A DNA stretch of 64,000 bases from Strigamia acuminata (GCA_949358305.1 OX442314.1:32917608-32981607), one strand, 5' to 3'. Shown: positions 18,080-29,970, numbered from the stretch's first letter. The notes: generated by a model not told the origin, from the letters alone. Translations and numbers: made by a program.

Positions 18080-19024
18080 AGTTCAGGCACTTTCCAGTAA
18101 AAATACATATACATGTTTAAGATATTTAAATACACTTACAAGTTAGATGGCATCCTACACCATTCCCATGTACGAAGGAGCACCCAAAAATACTCAGAAT
18201 TCTTTTTAAATTTAAATATAATTTTAAAAGTTTATTTGAAAAATTTGGAATTTTTTTTTAAACAACTAATCAAGTTGAGATACTATCAAAAGACTCATCT
18301 TTGCACCTAAAACATCTTTCTGCAGCATTTTACAATAAATATACATATCAAACAATAAAAACCAAAAGTTATAAATCTTTGTATAAATTGAAATCCCGGT
18401 ATCTGTTTTCATACTGATACGCAGAAAAAGTAATTTTTTTTAAAAATTATCTTAGCTGCACTGTTCATGTCCATTTCTGCTCGGTTCACTGTCCCTGACA
18501 CTGTCCACTTGCTCTGTCCCTTCTCTACTGACTATCTGCATCCCACTCGCTCCGTACGCTGTCCACTTATTCCGTTCTCACCAATGCTCCATTCACTTTC
18601 CACTTGCAGTCCCTTGGTCACTAGAACCCTGTAAAGAATTAATAAATTTAAAACTCTAATTAATAAATACAATAATTCCAGCTACGATTACCAACAATTA
18701 AAATAAATCAAATTTTGTTTATCCAAGATGGTCTGTCTCATTCAGCACACACATGAAGTTCTTCAAATACAATAAGTTATTTACAGTATTTGATCAACGC
18801 AGTTTTCTTCCCAATCGAAAAAAAATCAAATATCATGCTTTATGATCATATAGCGCTATCTAGTAGTAGTATGTGTCAAACCCGAAGAAGCTCAATTAAT
18901 ATAATTAATAAATAATGTGCTGTCAAATTAAAATCTTCCACTTCCTGTTCCAAAGCAATAAATTCTAAAAGAAATAATTCTTCGGGCGTGACACGTGACT
19001 AGCTAATACTGCCAAAGAAATAAA
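18080..19024. other. Intergenic, no gene seen
   Basis: AT-rich. A pyrimidine-rich stretch at 18480-18620 has repeated CTGTCC and CACTTGC words. Nothing recognised. Confidence 0.5.
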
Positions 19025-19270
19025 AAAATTTTGTATAAAACTGTATATAAGATGTTACAAAATATTGATTAGAAAAATCAATGAAGCAGAACCAGGTCAA
19101 ACTGGTGCAAACATGTGTTCACTTTCTCAGAAATTATACAGTGCATCTGGCAAATTACACATACGGTATTTGGAAAATAACAGAATTACAAATAAAATGT
19201 TTTACATTTAAATTGAAGCACAACAGGGTCGAACCGGTACAACACGTGTGCACTCTTCTTAAACTTGAAT
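19025..19270 (+). repeat. Dispersed repeat, copy 1 (partner at 20465-20800)
   Basis: Blocks shared with the second copy: GTATAAAACTGTATATAAG near 19035, GAAGCAGAACCAGGTCAAAC near 19082, and TGTTTTACATTTAAATTGAAG near 19198 followed by a variant of the same GGTC(A/G)AAC motif. The order is conserved; the second copy has an extra segment between blocks. Confidence 0.75.
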
Positions 19271-19439
19271 ACTTATCCGCTATTCTAACGAAGGTATATC
19301 CAAAGTCTAGTATCTCGACAGCAATCATCTGATAAACAGTGAAAATTTGCAATTGGTCAACGGTATGTCCTAGCAGGTAAGTTGTTCTTCTAAATGGAAA
19401 TTCAATATTATTTTGTATATTGTACGGTATAATTAAACT

Positions 19440-20347
19440 TGTCACGATCCTTCCTAAACGAGCCTTTTTGCCCTTTTTCTCATTGCTTTGTCACCCGTTC
19501 ATCCCGTTTTGTTTCCTTATTGTTTAATTCATGTTTTGTAAAATAAACCTAATCCTATTAATTAATCTCCATATTTAGTCACGCCTGGGTCAATCATTCC
19601 AACTAATTATTCACAGCATGCTTGATTAGTTTCTGGGCTACTCTTGATTGGCTGTTCCTTTTCTGCTTTGGATCAGGCCCAAGTTTACCTTGGAGCTTGT
19701 GACAGCTGGACCTGGGCAGAAAGAATAAGTCCACTGACCAAATAAGAGCTAACTGCTAGCCATAGGTCAGCCTGGCTTCCTTTCTCCCTGTGACTAACTC
19801 ACAGTATTGCCTCTATGCAGATTTCATGTTGCCCTTAGAGTGCTTTCATAGTCAACCCATGCATTTACTCGCGTTTTAGCTTGGAGGATCCTTCCTTTTG
19901 TTGCTCCTTATATTGTGATCCTTAATGCTTTTGACATGCACTTGGAGACTAGAAAGAAACTATTCACGATTGTGTTCTTATTTATGTTTCCTTTGTGCGC
20001 GTTTTTAAAGCACGCTGCCCAGTCTGGATACCTCGCCATTAGAGGTCCCTTCCAGGCTTGGTTCGGCAACAGTCCTGAGGACACGTAGCTTCAACTTGAC
20101 AGTAGACGCAATTTTGACATTTATAATTGATGTAATTTTGACATTTTATAATTAATGCAATTTTGACATTTTATAATTAATGCAATTTTCACATTTTATA
20201 ATTAATGCAATTTTCACATTTTATAATTAATGCAATTTTCACATTTTATAGTTAATGCAAGTTTGGGGGAAATCCAGTTATGACATCCAACTTGACCTCA
20301 GGGGTCATCTTTAAGGTCATCCATATTGTAATTTGAGAACCGTGACA
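19440..20347 (+). mobile_element. Probable solo LTR
   Basis: Starts TGTCACGATCC and ends AACCGTGACA, giving the inverted ends TGTCACG/CGTGACA common in Gypsy LTRs. 908 bp, no long ORF. No clear target duplication, so the boundaries are provisional. Confidence 0.45.
20105..20262. repeat. About 26-bp tandem repeat inside the probable LTR
   Basis: About six units of AATGCAATTTTCACATTTTATAATT with small variants. The same unit forms an array at 29445-29705. Confidence 0.8.
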
Positions 20348-20464
20348 GATAAAGAGAAAAAGTGAATTAGAAAGTTGTAGAACACCATCCAATTAGTCTA
20401 AAATTGTTTTTAAAAAATTATCTCTTTATGAAATGTTTTAAAAAAAATGTTTAAAACATTACCA

Positions 20465-20800
20465 AAGAAATAAATAATTTTTGTATAAAACTGTATATAA
20501 GATGTTACAAAATATTGATTAGAAAAATCAATGAAGCAGAACCAGGTCAAACTGGTGCAAACACGTGTTCACTCTCTCAAGCAGAATACAAATGAGATAT
20601 TTTGCATTTAGATTGAACCCGTTCATCAAACTGCAACTTGTAACATTTAGTTGTCGTTGAAATTAGAAATTATACAGTGCATCTGGCAAATTATACACAT
20701 TTGGAAATTTAACAGAATTACAAATGAAATGTTTTACATTTAAATTGAAGCACAACAAGGTCAAACCGGTGCAACACGGGTGCAGTCTTCGACTTGACAT
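20465..20800 (+). repeat. Dispersed repeat, copy 2
   Basis: Partner of 19025-19270, with an extra segment near 20580-20670 that contains another version of the internal motif. Confidence 0.75.
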
Positions 20801-21080
20801 TGGATGTGCGCCTTACCTTTTCTCCTTCATTTTTACGATTTCAAGAAACCGTATTAAATTTGTGACAGGACGAGCGAGGGGATTATTTACCGCCAAATTC
20901 CAGCCAGATAATCGTTTATAGACTTTCTCTTACGGCCAGCTCTCCTTGTTTCGTAACCGACGCAACGGGTTTATCCTAAGCTTACTATACAGTATAAAGC
21001 CGGTTCATGACAAACTATATGTTTATACGTATCCATTTTGCATTTTAGAACCTAACAGTTATAGCTGAGAAAATATAACA

Positions 21081-22031
21081 ATGGCAGCAGAGAAAGCAAT
21101 CCAATCATTTGGTCGAAGTCGTCAACTTAGAAATAGAAGAATGAGTGAGCTCGTTAGAAATATTGTCACGGAGCAAACGACTACACAGCCATTCATCAAA
21201 TCAGTCAAAAAAATTTCAGAAAAGAAAAAAAATCCACGTGTATTGCTTACAACTCTACTCTTTATGAATATAGCGGCTTGTGTTTGCCATAGTGCAGATC
21301 GAATTGTGCATTACATGAATGAACCAACAGCAGTTGACGCCAACTTTATTGAAACACCACACGGTTCTTTTCCATATATTTATTTATATCCACCCACCAC
21401 GGAAGAATATAACAATTTAACACACAACAAACTCGTATGTCGTAATGCGGATGTTGAAGATGCTGTAGAAAAATACAATTTAAAGTACGACGACGTAGTA
21501 AAAGCTATCAGAGCAACTAGTTACATAACCGATGCCTACTTTGCAGCGGTAAATCATTTCCATTTTTCTTTTGTCTTAAGATTAAATTTTTAATCAAAAG
21601 GTTAATTTAATACAATACAATCTATGCAGAGGAAATCACTCGTTAACCTCACAGTTAAAAGTTACGATGGCATTTGGCGCACAGGAGCACAAATTTCTAG
21701 TCGTAAGTCAATAAAAATTAATTTGTTCATATCGTAAAACTCATTTCCCTTTAGCATGGACCTTTCCGTTTGGAAATGACAATTACAAGATGGTGATAAA
21801 ACTAAAATTCCCCGAGAATTGCGGTCGATTCTTTGTAAGTGTTGATTAGTTTATAGAATTACACAATACACTTTGTAGATCGCATATTTTAAAACAATTG
21901 TAATTTATTGTTTTCATTTAAAGGTTTTAATAGATCCCTCATCAGTTGTGTATCATCTACACAAAAATGCAAACCACTGGATTGAATTTGAAGAAAGAAT
22001 AATGACCCATTGTAAAATAATCACGCAAAAA
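21081..22031 (+). CDS. DEG/ENaC (pickpocket-like) channel gene A, 5' exons
   Basis: Four exons with canonical signals and matching phases: 21081-21548, 21630-21702, 21755-21834 and 21924-22031 (if the last uses the weak donor GTTAGC; otherwise the frame stops at 22043). They encode a cytosolic N-terminus with basic residues, a first membrane segment (about 57-79, VLLTTLLFMNIAACVCHSA) and the first part of the ectodomain, including GxCGRFF-like sequence. Intron phases (0, 1, 0, 0) are the same as in exons 1-4 of gene B at 26375-29272. The matching last exon lies at 25968-26412; the cysteine-rich exon expected between them was not found. The 3.9 kb gap holds a Copia fragment and a foldback element, so the gene is either split by a long TE-filled intron or dead. 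These channels pass Na+ and serve mechano- or chemosensation. Confidence 0.75.
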
Positions 22032-22102
22032 GTTAGCATTTAAGGTCAAATACGGAGAAAAATGAGATTGCTTACCTGTTTGTGTGCGTGAGTTTAGACC
22101 AT

Positions 22103-23640
22103 GATGGTGGGGTCACGATATAAGGTTTCCTGGACGCAGTGGCGTCTTAAGCACCCAGGTGGCAGGGCCGAGGGGGCGGCAGAGAAGCTGCTGGAGAAGC
22201 TGCAATCTGTGAAACGTGAAATGTAAACTGGAACAAGGGCTCATCCGCTGCGACGGCTGCTTCCTCCTTCTTCGCGTTTCCTCGACCCCGTGGAGATGGT
22301 TTTGACTTGGCCTCATCTGTCCGGTTCTTGTTTGTCTTAGGGCGCCAACAATCTCGTGCGAAATGGCCAGGCTTGTTGCAGTTAAAGCATTTAATTCCTT
22401 CTTTTCTCTTTGCTTTGTAAGCGCTTTCGGTTAAATTTTCTCGTCCTGCATCATTAGTATTGCCTCGGCGCATTTCTCGCTCTTCTTGTTTTAATTGTGC
22501 TCTGATTTCGTCCAAAGAGAGCGACTTATTGGCATTCAACGCCTTCTTGACCATGTTGTATTCGGACTTAAGACCGTGGAGTATGTATGACGCCATCTCT
22601 CTGTCAGTTAACACCTTGCCTAGTTCGGCGCTTTTTGTAGACAAAGCCTCTGACCGGTCCATATATGAATCTATGTCCTCCGTCTTGCCCATTCGTAGTT
22701 GAGCCAATTCGAAAGTGAGGTCAATTTTCTGATCCTCGATGCGTCCGGCCATGTGCTTTTCAATTTTGTCCCATAAAATCTTGGCATTTTCTTCTTGCGA
22801 GTAGCGCATCGCCTGTTGCGTCGACAATGTGAGCGCAATTACTGTCAAAGCCTGGGAATTCTTTTTATCCCACTCTTTCCAGACTTTCAATTCTTCATCA
22901 TATTTCGGAGCTTTCTCGTCATTCGGTTTGGCCGGTCCCACTCCAATTATCGCTTCATCCCAAAGCTCCTTGACGCGTAGGATGCCACGCACCTTCATGC
23001 GCCACAAAAAGTAATTCGTATTCGTCAATTTTTCGACCGTAGCCACGTTTGCTATTCCGCCATCGCTCGACGCCATTTTGTTTTTACTTGAAACAATAAA
23101 TGCCCGAATCAATTGACTTATTTATTGAATAAATTAACGGATACTTAGCTGTATTTGTGCCTAGTTTGATTCCAGGCACACGAATGACAAAACGTCCGTA
23201 ATACGTCCTCGCAGAATACTCGTATCAATCGCCACGTTCCCGCTTGTATCGTCTCGTTAACGTCTCACCGACGTACGCCGTTCTTTCCAAAAGGGTTTCG
23301 GCGCCAATTCGACTCCCGCACCGTTAGTTGTGGTTTAAACACCGCACCGCTATTCGAAAAAATATCAAATAGACTTATATGCAATTATGCCGTCCTATTT
23401 ACGAATAACTTAACTGCAATTGTGCCAGTTTAGTCCTTGGCACAATTAACTCCGTGTCGCGATGCTAACCCTAATCGGTGTCGACCGTAATGATTCGGCC
23501 CGCCCGCCGTTAATACGTCGTCGTATCGTTGTCGTTTTGTTTTCCTTCAAAACGAGTACAGCAGGCAAGCCGAACCACCCTCTGCTATCAATGTAGTGTT
23601 TGAAGTCGAATTAAAGACAAATATCGGTTAAAACTTAACA
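22103..23640 (-). mobile_element. Truncated Copia retrotransposon (leader/LTR plus gag)
   Basis: The minus strand has a possible LTR and leader from 23640 (TGTTAAGTTT) down to about 23172, then gag. Protease, RT and integrase are missing; sequence similarity to the element stops just after the gag zinc-finger region. It sits between exons of DEG/ENaC gene A. Confidence 0.75.
22147..23076 (-). CDS. gag: Copia-type Gag (309 aa, C-terminus altered by truncation)
   Basis: The ATG at 23076 (MASSDGG) is preferred over the open upstream stretch. The N-terminus has the typical LTNTNYFLWRMKVRGIL of the Copia Gag/UBN2 family; the middle carries LWDKIEKHMAGR and QLRMGKTEDIDSYMDR, then a zinc knuckle CFNCNKPGHFARDC. 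The last 35 residues are low-complexity and end in proline-rich sequence, which looks like readthrough into the truncation junction. Gag alone cannot transpose. Confidence 0.88.
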   Translation of the reverse strand: MASSDGGIANVATVEKLTNTNYFLWRMKVRGILRVKELWDEAIIGVGPAKPNDEKAPKYDEELKVWKEWDKKNSQALTVIALTLSTQQAMRYSQEENAKILWDKIEKHMAGRIEDQKIDLTFELAQLRMGKTEDIDSYMDRSEALSTKSAELGKVLTDREMASYILHGLKSEYNMVKKALNANKSLSLDEIRAQLKQEEREMRRGNTNDAGRENLTESAYKAKRKEGIKCFNCNKPGHFARDCWRPKTNKNRTDEAKSKPSPRGRGNAKKEEAAVAADEPLFQFTFHVSQIAASPAASLPPPRPCHLGA

Positions 23641-25067
23641 GTTTGCAATTTAATTTAGTGCACGACCAACTTGTCTGCACTGTCGGCCATTATCAAAGGT
23701 TATAAGTGACGTCACAAGGTCGTACATGTAAATTCGGCTATGTGACGTTATAATCTCGAAACAACATACAAAACATAATGCTACGAAAATCTCTTCAACA
23801 AAAACTACACCAGAAAAGTCTACTTTCCAATCTTATAATTACTTTTTTTAATTCATTTTTTTCCAAATTACAAAAACCAGAAGTTAAAACCCATACTTTT
23901 AAAAATCCCGATTTGATTAAAATGTTAAAGAAAAATAATTCCATTTATTGTAAATTTCTACGAAACTTGTTTGTTGTCTAAGAAATTATTAGGAATCTGG
24001 AACTAATCACCTAATTTTCCAAGTACACCGTATGTTTTTTTTAAAAAGTTTTTGTTTTATGCGGTTTTTTTCTGGAATGTATCTACCATATAAAAACAGA
24101 ATTGGATGTTTATTGCAGTGAACTACTAGTTACTTTGAAATTTGTTCTAGTATCAATTTATTAACCTGAGAAGAAAACCGTGCAGCAAAGAAAAGGACTT
24201 GGATAACTGCTTGCAACCTTGTATACTGAAGAAAATGAAATGCAGGTACCGGTACTAAGTGAACTGTCATTATCACAAAATTTCTAATAGCAAGAATTTT
24301 ATGAACAATCATGACCAAGCAATGTTTCCATACAATTTTAAAAATCTTGGAAACTGTGACCGCTTGGCCACTCAAGGGTGACCTGCGTCACTACCAAACA
24401 CCGCTCAATGGCGCTAAGGTCATCCCTCCTTGAGGAGTGATATAAACCAGTATAGGGAAGGAGGAAACTGAGTGGTGTAGGGAGTGAGAGAAGAGCGCTG
24501 GGTCTCAACCGAGACAGACGTGTGGTGAGAGGTCCTAAAGCCAGCAAGTGCAGTCGTGCCCTGTGCTGACACTGCTCTGCTCCCTATTCACCATTGTGAC
24601 GCTCAGTGGTGAGATGTTGGATCCACCACAGCCTCCATGAGCGGTTACATGGGCCGTACATACTGGGTTACCAAACATGGCGTCGCCTCCAATTCCCCCT
24701 TTCCAATCGTCCTTTTTCAACGCTAGTTTCAACATTAAATAACACATTAAATGATGAGAAAACACTTAAAATTGTCAAAATCACGAGAGAAGACCTGGAA
24801 CTAGTCAAATCAATTTTGCAGCTTTTGTAAACCAATACAAATGTTTATTTGTGCATTAATAATGAGTACTAACAGAGTACTAACATATTCTGTTAAGAAA
24901 AGTGAAAATGGGTGAGTGCATTCCACCATCAAGTTGGCAGCACACTGCCTAGAACTAGTTGCAAACCAATACAAATGATAATTTATACGTTAGAAATGAA
25001 TACTAACTGAATACTAACAGAATCCGAAGAAAAAAATTCAAAATTGTAAAAGTGTGCTGATGGCATA
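23641..25067. other. TE-rich intron or intergenic stretch
   Basis: No coding exon of the DEG/ENaC gene found here. 24400-24640 is GC-richer and may be an unidentified repeat. 24830-25030 has a diverged direct repeat (AAACCAATACAAATG then GAGTACTAAC / GAATACTAAC words). Confidence 0.5.
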
Positions 25068-25834
25068 TATACAGAGTGTCCCAAATGAACGAAGCCAGTC
25101 AAACAAAGAAAAGACCATTTGAGTGAGATGAATGAAACGAATGTAGTACAAGGAAACTATGTGAGGGCATTTCAAAAATGTGAAAAAATTTGACCTTCGA
25201 TCTTTTCTTCAAGGTCATTCCAACTTTAACTTTTAAACTAAGACTGGTAGAGCAAAATTCTCAATTGAAAAAAGAAAGAGCACCTTCTGTTTAGTAAAAA
25301 ACTGCTCATCAAATTTACTCCGACACAATAACAGATAAAATTACAAAATGACAATATCTGTCAATTCATCATATGTGTAAGGAACCATTTTCCATATCTT
25401 ACATTTATTCTTCTGATATGCAAATTACTTTGCAGTCATGAATTGTTATTAATTTAACTGATATTTTAAATGATATTTAACAAATAAAATTATGAAAAAG
25501 TCAAAAAATACAAAAACGAAAACCAAGATCAAGACTTTTTCTTGATTTATTGTTTTCGTAATTTTATCTGTTATTGTGTCGGAGTAAATTTGATGAGCAG
25601 TTTTCTACTAAACAGAAGGTGCTCTTTCTTTTTTCAATTCAGAATTTTGCTCTACCAGTCTTAGTTTAAAAGTTAAAGTTGGAAGGACCTTGAAGAAAAG
25701 GTCGGTGGTCAAATTTTTTCACATTTTTGAAATGCTCTCACTTAGTTTACTAGCACTACATTCGTTTCATTCATCTCACTCAAATAGTATTTTCGTTATT
25801 TGACTGGCTTCGTTCATTTTGGACACCCTGTATA
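25068..25834. mobile_element. Foldback TIR element with about 277-bp arms
   Basis: The left arm 25068-25345 is repeated inverted at 25558-25834. The ends are TATACAGAGTGTCC and GGACACCCTGTATA. The arms flank an AT-rich loop without an ORF. Flanking TA fits Tc1/mariner-type insertion, but family assignment is tentative. Confidence 0.85.
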
Positions 25835-25967
25835 GTTGACAGCACATTGGAAAACCATGGTTAATTCTTGTTCCAATAGAATACAGATTGTCAACTATAC
25901 GCACATGGGCTCAGTGGCCTTCATTTGACCTAAAGTTGAGAAATTTATCATATTCGTATTGTTTCAG

Positions 25968-26412
25968 ATTCTTGTTTTATGAAGCACAAAATGTACCAAA
26001 ATGCACTGTTACTGAATATGATAAGCAGTGGGATAAGTTAATAAATTTGACCAATACAGATGTAATTAGGGAATGTAACTGTCCTAATTTATGTGATATA
26101 ACACATCAAAGCACGTCATTTAATGTACTGCCCTTTAAAGAAGATGTTCTAGAAGTACAGATTGTGAATGATTATGTTCGAACTTTGCAAGAACGGAGCT
26201 CTTACGATCTCATCGATTTATTGTGCGATATTGGAGGAACGATCGGTCTCTATTTCGGCATGTCTTGTTTAACACTCGTTGAATTATTAGCCCATTGCTG
26301 CAAAACACCTTTTGTCAAGTTCTACAAAACAACAAAAGCAAATATGGAGTTGAAAGAGAGAGCTCAAACAATACTTGCAAAAATTCAGAAAACAAAAAAA
26401 AAAATTAGTTGA
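25968..26412 (+). CDS. DEG/ENaC channel gene A, last exon
   Basis: The acceptor is GTTTCAG before 25968 and the stop is TGA at 26410-26412. It encodes the membrane-proximal ectodomain with Cys residues (ECNCPNLCDITHQS, near 26080) and the second membrane segment with the degenerin signature SYDLIDLLCDIGGTIGLYFG followed by MS. GMS is the G-x-S selectivity filter. The entry phase (one nucleotide completes a codon) equals that of the last exon of gene B. Its final 38 nt overlap, in another frame, the first codons of gene B across a run of eleven A (26394-26404). Confidence 0.8.
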
Positions 26413-29272
26413 CAAAAACCGATTAAAAACCGCAGTATTACGGTTACTGCTCTCTCTTTCAGTTTATTACACGTATTATTTGATTGAACAGTTTTTGCAA
26501 TACAAACTCTACACAACTGTTAATCTCGTCAGGGACAAAAAAATAAATTTTTCAAAAATTATTGAATGTGGAGAGAATGAAAAAATATTAAACGCTAAAG
26601 TCGATTTGGCTGAAAAAATGAATGCTAATAGCAAAGATTACCAACTCATCGATTTGCTTCATCAATCATCAGAATTCGCTAACAACCCATTGCAATTATG
26701 GAAAGATTCTTCTAATTTCATACACAATGATAATACGAGGAATGATTATCGGGCACTAGATGTAAGCAAATGAATATTCAAAGAAGGTCAATATGTATGC
26801 ATAATATTATTTTTTTTACAGCCTGACATTCGTAAACAACATGCTGTTAATCTATCTACTCTGTCAACAAATTTTGGACTATGCACTGTTTTCAACAAAC
26901 GTAGCAAAAATTTGACAATTTATGCCATCTTTCAACCGAGGATGACAGGGACACGTATCCGTGTGATATTTCTTACCGATTCGTTGTTCTGTGCACTGAT
27001 TGGATGACAGCAATCAAGTGTCATGCATTTCTTGCTAACTTATGCATGTTTGTTACCTGTTGTTATCCCAGAATACAGTGTAGGTGGCACCATCGGTAAC
27101 AAAACGCACTGAATATGTTGATATGCTTCCGTGTTGTCTTTGGTTCAAGATTGCAGTAATTCCCATCATAAACATGCCAGACGGAATAATTTTTATTTTT
27201 AATTGTTTCTAGCAGAAATGGAGTACAAACCGTATAATAACTTTATCATCGTTTCAAGTAATTTGATCCTAGAAGATCCGATAGACTCCGACAGAAAGCA
27301 GCCAGTGAGATATTTTGAATACTTTAATTAAATAAAATATTTCAATTAATGCTTTCTAGCACTTCATGCTGCAAGAAGATCAATTTTTTCATCCTAAACA
27401 TATTGTTTACACACACCCCGGATTTTTTACTAAAAATGATATTACCCGTCAAACGGTAAATTAGTAATTTAATCCGTAAAATTGTTCCTTATTTGTAAGA
27501 CACTTGTTCCTTCTAGATTCTTCGAATAAATACTCCAAAAAGGCCATGTGGTGACAACAAAGAAGTTTCAGAATGTGAACAGAAATGTTATGCGTCGAAA
27601 CTGAATGTTTCTTGCAAGTAATAACTTACGATCATCTAACTAATTAAGCAAATCACACTATTCTAAAGCACACTGTAAAAACAGTACAGTAGAGTGTGGA
27701 TTATCCGAAGTAATCGGGGACATCGGTGCGTCTCCCACCATGGTAACCAGTCCTCAGGCTGCCATGGCAAAGACCATATCCATCACAATTGGAGGCCCGT
27801 CTGGGATGATAAACTTAGAAAATTTTCCCAAGTAATCGGGGACATGGGTGTTCATAAAATCGATTTGTTCGCATAATTGGTGTATATGTATATGAAAACA
27901 AAAATCGATAAAATCGGCTAAAAACGGAGTAAAATTGACTAAAAACCAAGTAAAATTGACTAAAAACCGAGTAAAATTAACTAAAAACCGAGTAAAATTG
28001 ACTAAAAACCGAGTAAAATTGACTAAAGAACGAGTAAAATTGGCCAAAAACCGAGTAAAATTGACTAAAAACCGAGTAAAATTGACTAAAAATCTACCAA
28101 AAATTGAGTAAAACCAAATGAAAGCAAATAAAAATCGAGTAAGAAATCGATAAAAATCGAGCATCACTATTCGGTTAATCAGGCGTTCGTATGACTCACG
28201 TTCGCATTATTGACGCTCTACTGTATGTGTTGTAACAACTAATTTGGCAAATCACATTTTTCTAAAGCGTTTAGTTTACCGAATGACAGCAACTTCAACC
28301 TGTTTTAAATAGAATAATTACTAAAAATAACAAAATTTCAATATTCTGAATATTGCTGTACGTAGTTAGATGCGGGAACTGCTTCCACCACTTCGATTCA
28401 CTATTGCATGTAGTACATTCTTAAAGCAAGCAAATCAGACACACTGTTGGGATATTTCATATTCATTATAACGAACCAATAGATTTTAATTCGGAGAAAT
28501 TCCGCTCTATTCTAACTGGGCTACAAGCAGCTTTAACTGACATTGATTTTCAATGTGATTGAACAATTTGAACAAATGAATTAAAGTCAAAATCTGGAAA
28601 ACTGTGGAGACTGAAAACGTGTGAAAAAAGTAACAATAGAATCTATTGTATGGGGTTCTCAAAACCCAAAAACAAATACAAGGGTGAAAAACAATGGGAG
28701 GATTAAATGATTTATAACATCTCGTCCACAAATCCACCCTCAAAAGTGAACTTCTCTCTGCTACTCTGATGTCTGAAATGCAAGTTTTCACATTGTGAAT
28801 ATGTCGTAGAATTTATATTTGTTTTGCTAAATAGAATCAGCATTAAATGATGGATCGTTGTTGTCGCCTACAGAGCACTAGATCTAAGCTTAAACAGGTA
28901 TTAATTATTATTTCAATTATTCACAGATTACCATTTATGGAAAATAGCAATTCATCGCTTTGCACTTCGCTAGAAAAAGCTAAAGCAATGCAAAAAATAT
29001 ACTTGGAAACTCAAATGAAAACAAACCCTCAGAAAGACTGTAACTGCCGAGAACGATGCCAAGAAACCATATTCAATCTAGCGGTGATAGAGAAAAAAGA
29101 AATGCCTTTATATATGAATAACCTCGCTATGTACGTAATACAACAAAACATTAGAGAAGTGATTGAAGAACTGCGAGAAATTTCGATCGCAAAATTGTTT
29201 TCAAATTTTGGATCTGTCATTGGTATTCTCACTGGTCTCTCGACATTCTCCGTTATTGATCGCTTCATTTGA
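26375..29272 (+). CDS. DEG/ENaC (pickpocket-like) channel gene B, six exons
   Basis: Exons 26375-26761, 26822-26900, 27216-27304 (or from 27213), 27360-27455, 27517-27617 and 28927-29272; phases join to a 365-aa product. TM1 is at about residues 15-40 (TAVLRLLLSLSVYYTYYLIE). FGLCTVFN is the family's short ectodomain signature. The cysteine-rich domain follows (PCGDNKEVSECEQKCY, then CK-LPFM at an exon junction, then DCNCRERC). TM2 is IAKLFSNFGSVIGILTGLS with G-L-S as the selectivity filter. It is shorter than most family members (about 450-600 aa), mainly in the ectodomain, but every hallmark is present. Exon 3 has a tandem TAGCAG acceptor. Intron 5 (1.3 kb) holds a pogo-type element; the other introns are about 55-315 bp. 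The start is uncertain because gene A's end overlaps it. Confidence 0.8.
27687..28223. mobile_element. pogo/Tigger-type non-autonomous element
   Basis: Flanked by TA on both sides (27685-27686, 28224-28225). The left end CAGTAGAGTGTGGATTATCC resembles the pogo/Tigger terminus (CAGT...GATTATCCGAA); the right end is GACGCTCTACTG. It carries a tandem repeat in place of a transposase. Located in intron 5 of DEG/ENaC gene B. Confidence 0.75.
27915..28110. repeat. 21-bp tandem repeat in the pogo-type element
   Basis: About nine units of GTAAAATTGACTAAAAACCG plus one base, with variants. No spacers, so not a CRISPR array. Confidence 0.9.
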
Positions 29273-29444
29273 TTAAAATATCAGCACCGACATGATTACT
29301 GTAAAAACGTATTATTAGTGCTTAAATTAATTAAATTATAATATATTGGTGTAAAACATTTAAGCTTTTAAAGAACAAGCGGTTGTAAGTTAAGATCTTT
29401 GTCAATTTAAAATTATGTCACATCCGACATTTTGAAAATAATTC

Positions 29445-29705
29445 AATATTGTCATTTTTAAAATTAATGCAATTTTAACATTTTATAATTAATGCAATTT
29501 TCACATTTAAAAATTGAAGTAATTTTGAACCATTTTATAATTAATGCAAGTTTGACATTTTAAAATTAATGCAATTTTCACATTTTAAAATTAATGCAAT
29601 TTTCACATTTTATAATTAATGCAAGTTTGTCATTTTAAAATTAATGCACGTTTGACATTTTGAAAATAATTCAATTTTATCATTTTAAAATTAATGCAAG
29701 TTTGA
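29445..29705. repeat. About 26-bp tandem repeat, second locus
   Basis: Units of TTAATGCAATTTTCACATTT(T) with ATAAT/AAAAT variants. Same unit as at 20105-20262. Confidence 0.85.
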
Positions 29706-29762
29706 CACTGCGCTTATTTTTGCTTATGTAAAACTTATAACCGTGTGACGGAATATTGGATC

Positions 29763-29970
29763 TGTTATTGGACCTAAATTTGAAATTTTGGACCTAAATT
29801 TGAAATTTTGGACCTAAATTTAAAATTTTGGACCTAAATTTGAAATTTTGGACCTAAATTTGAAATTTTGGACCTAAATTTGAAATTTTGGACCTAAATT
29901 TCAATTTTTGGGCTTAAATTTCAATTTTTAAACTTAAATTTCAATTTTTGGGCCTAAATTTGAATTTTTA
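29763..29970. repeat. 21-bp tandem repeat
   Basis: About ten units of GGACCTAAATTTGAAATTTT plus G; the units become more diverged to the right. Confidence 0.9.

Noticed and set aside
23172-23640. Complete Copia element
   Set aside because: Only a probable LTR/leader and gag are present; no protease, integrase or RT follows on the minus strand.
27915-28110. CRISPR-like array
   Set aside because: Direct tandem units without unique spacers, in a eukaryotic intron inside a pogo-type element.
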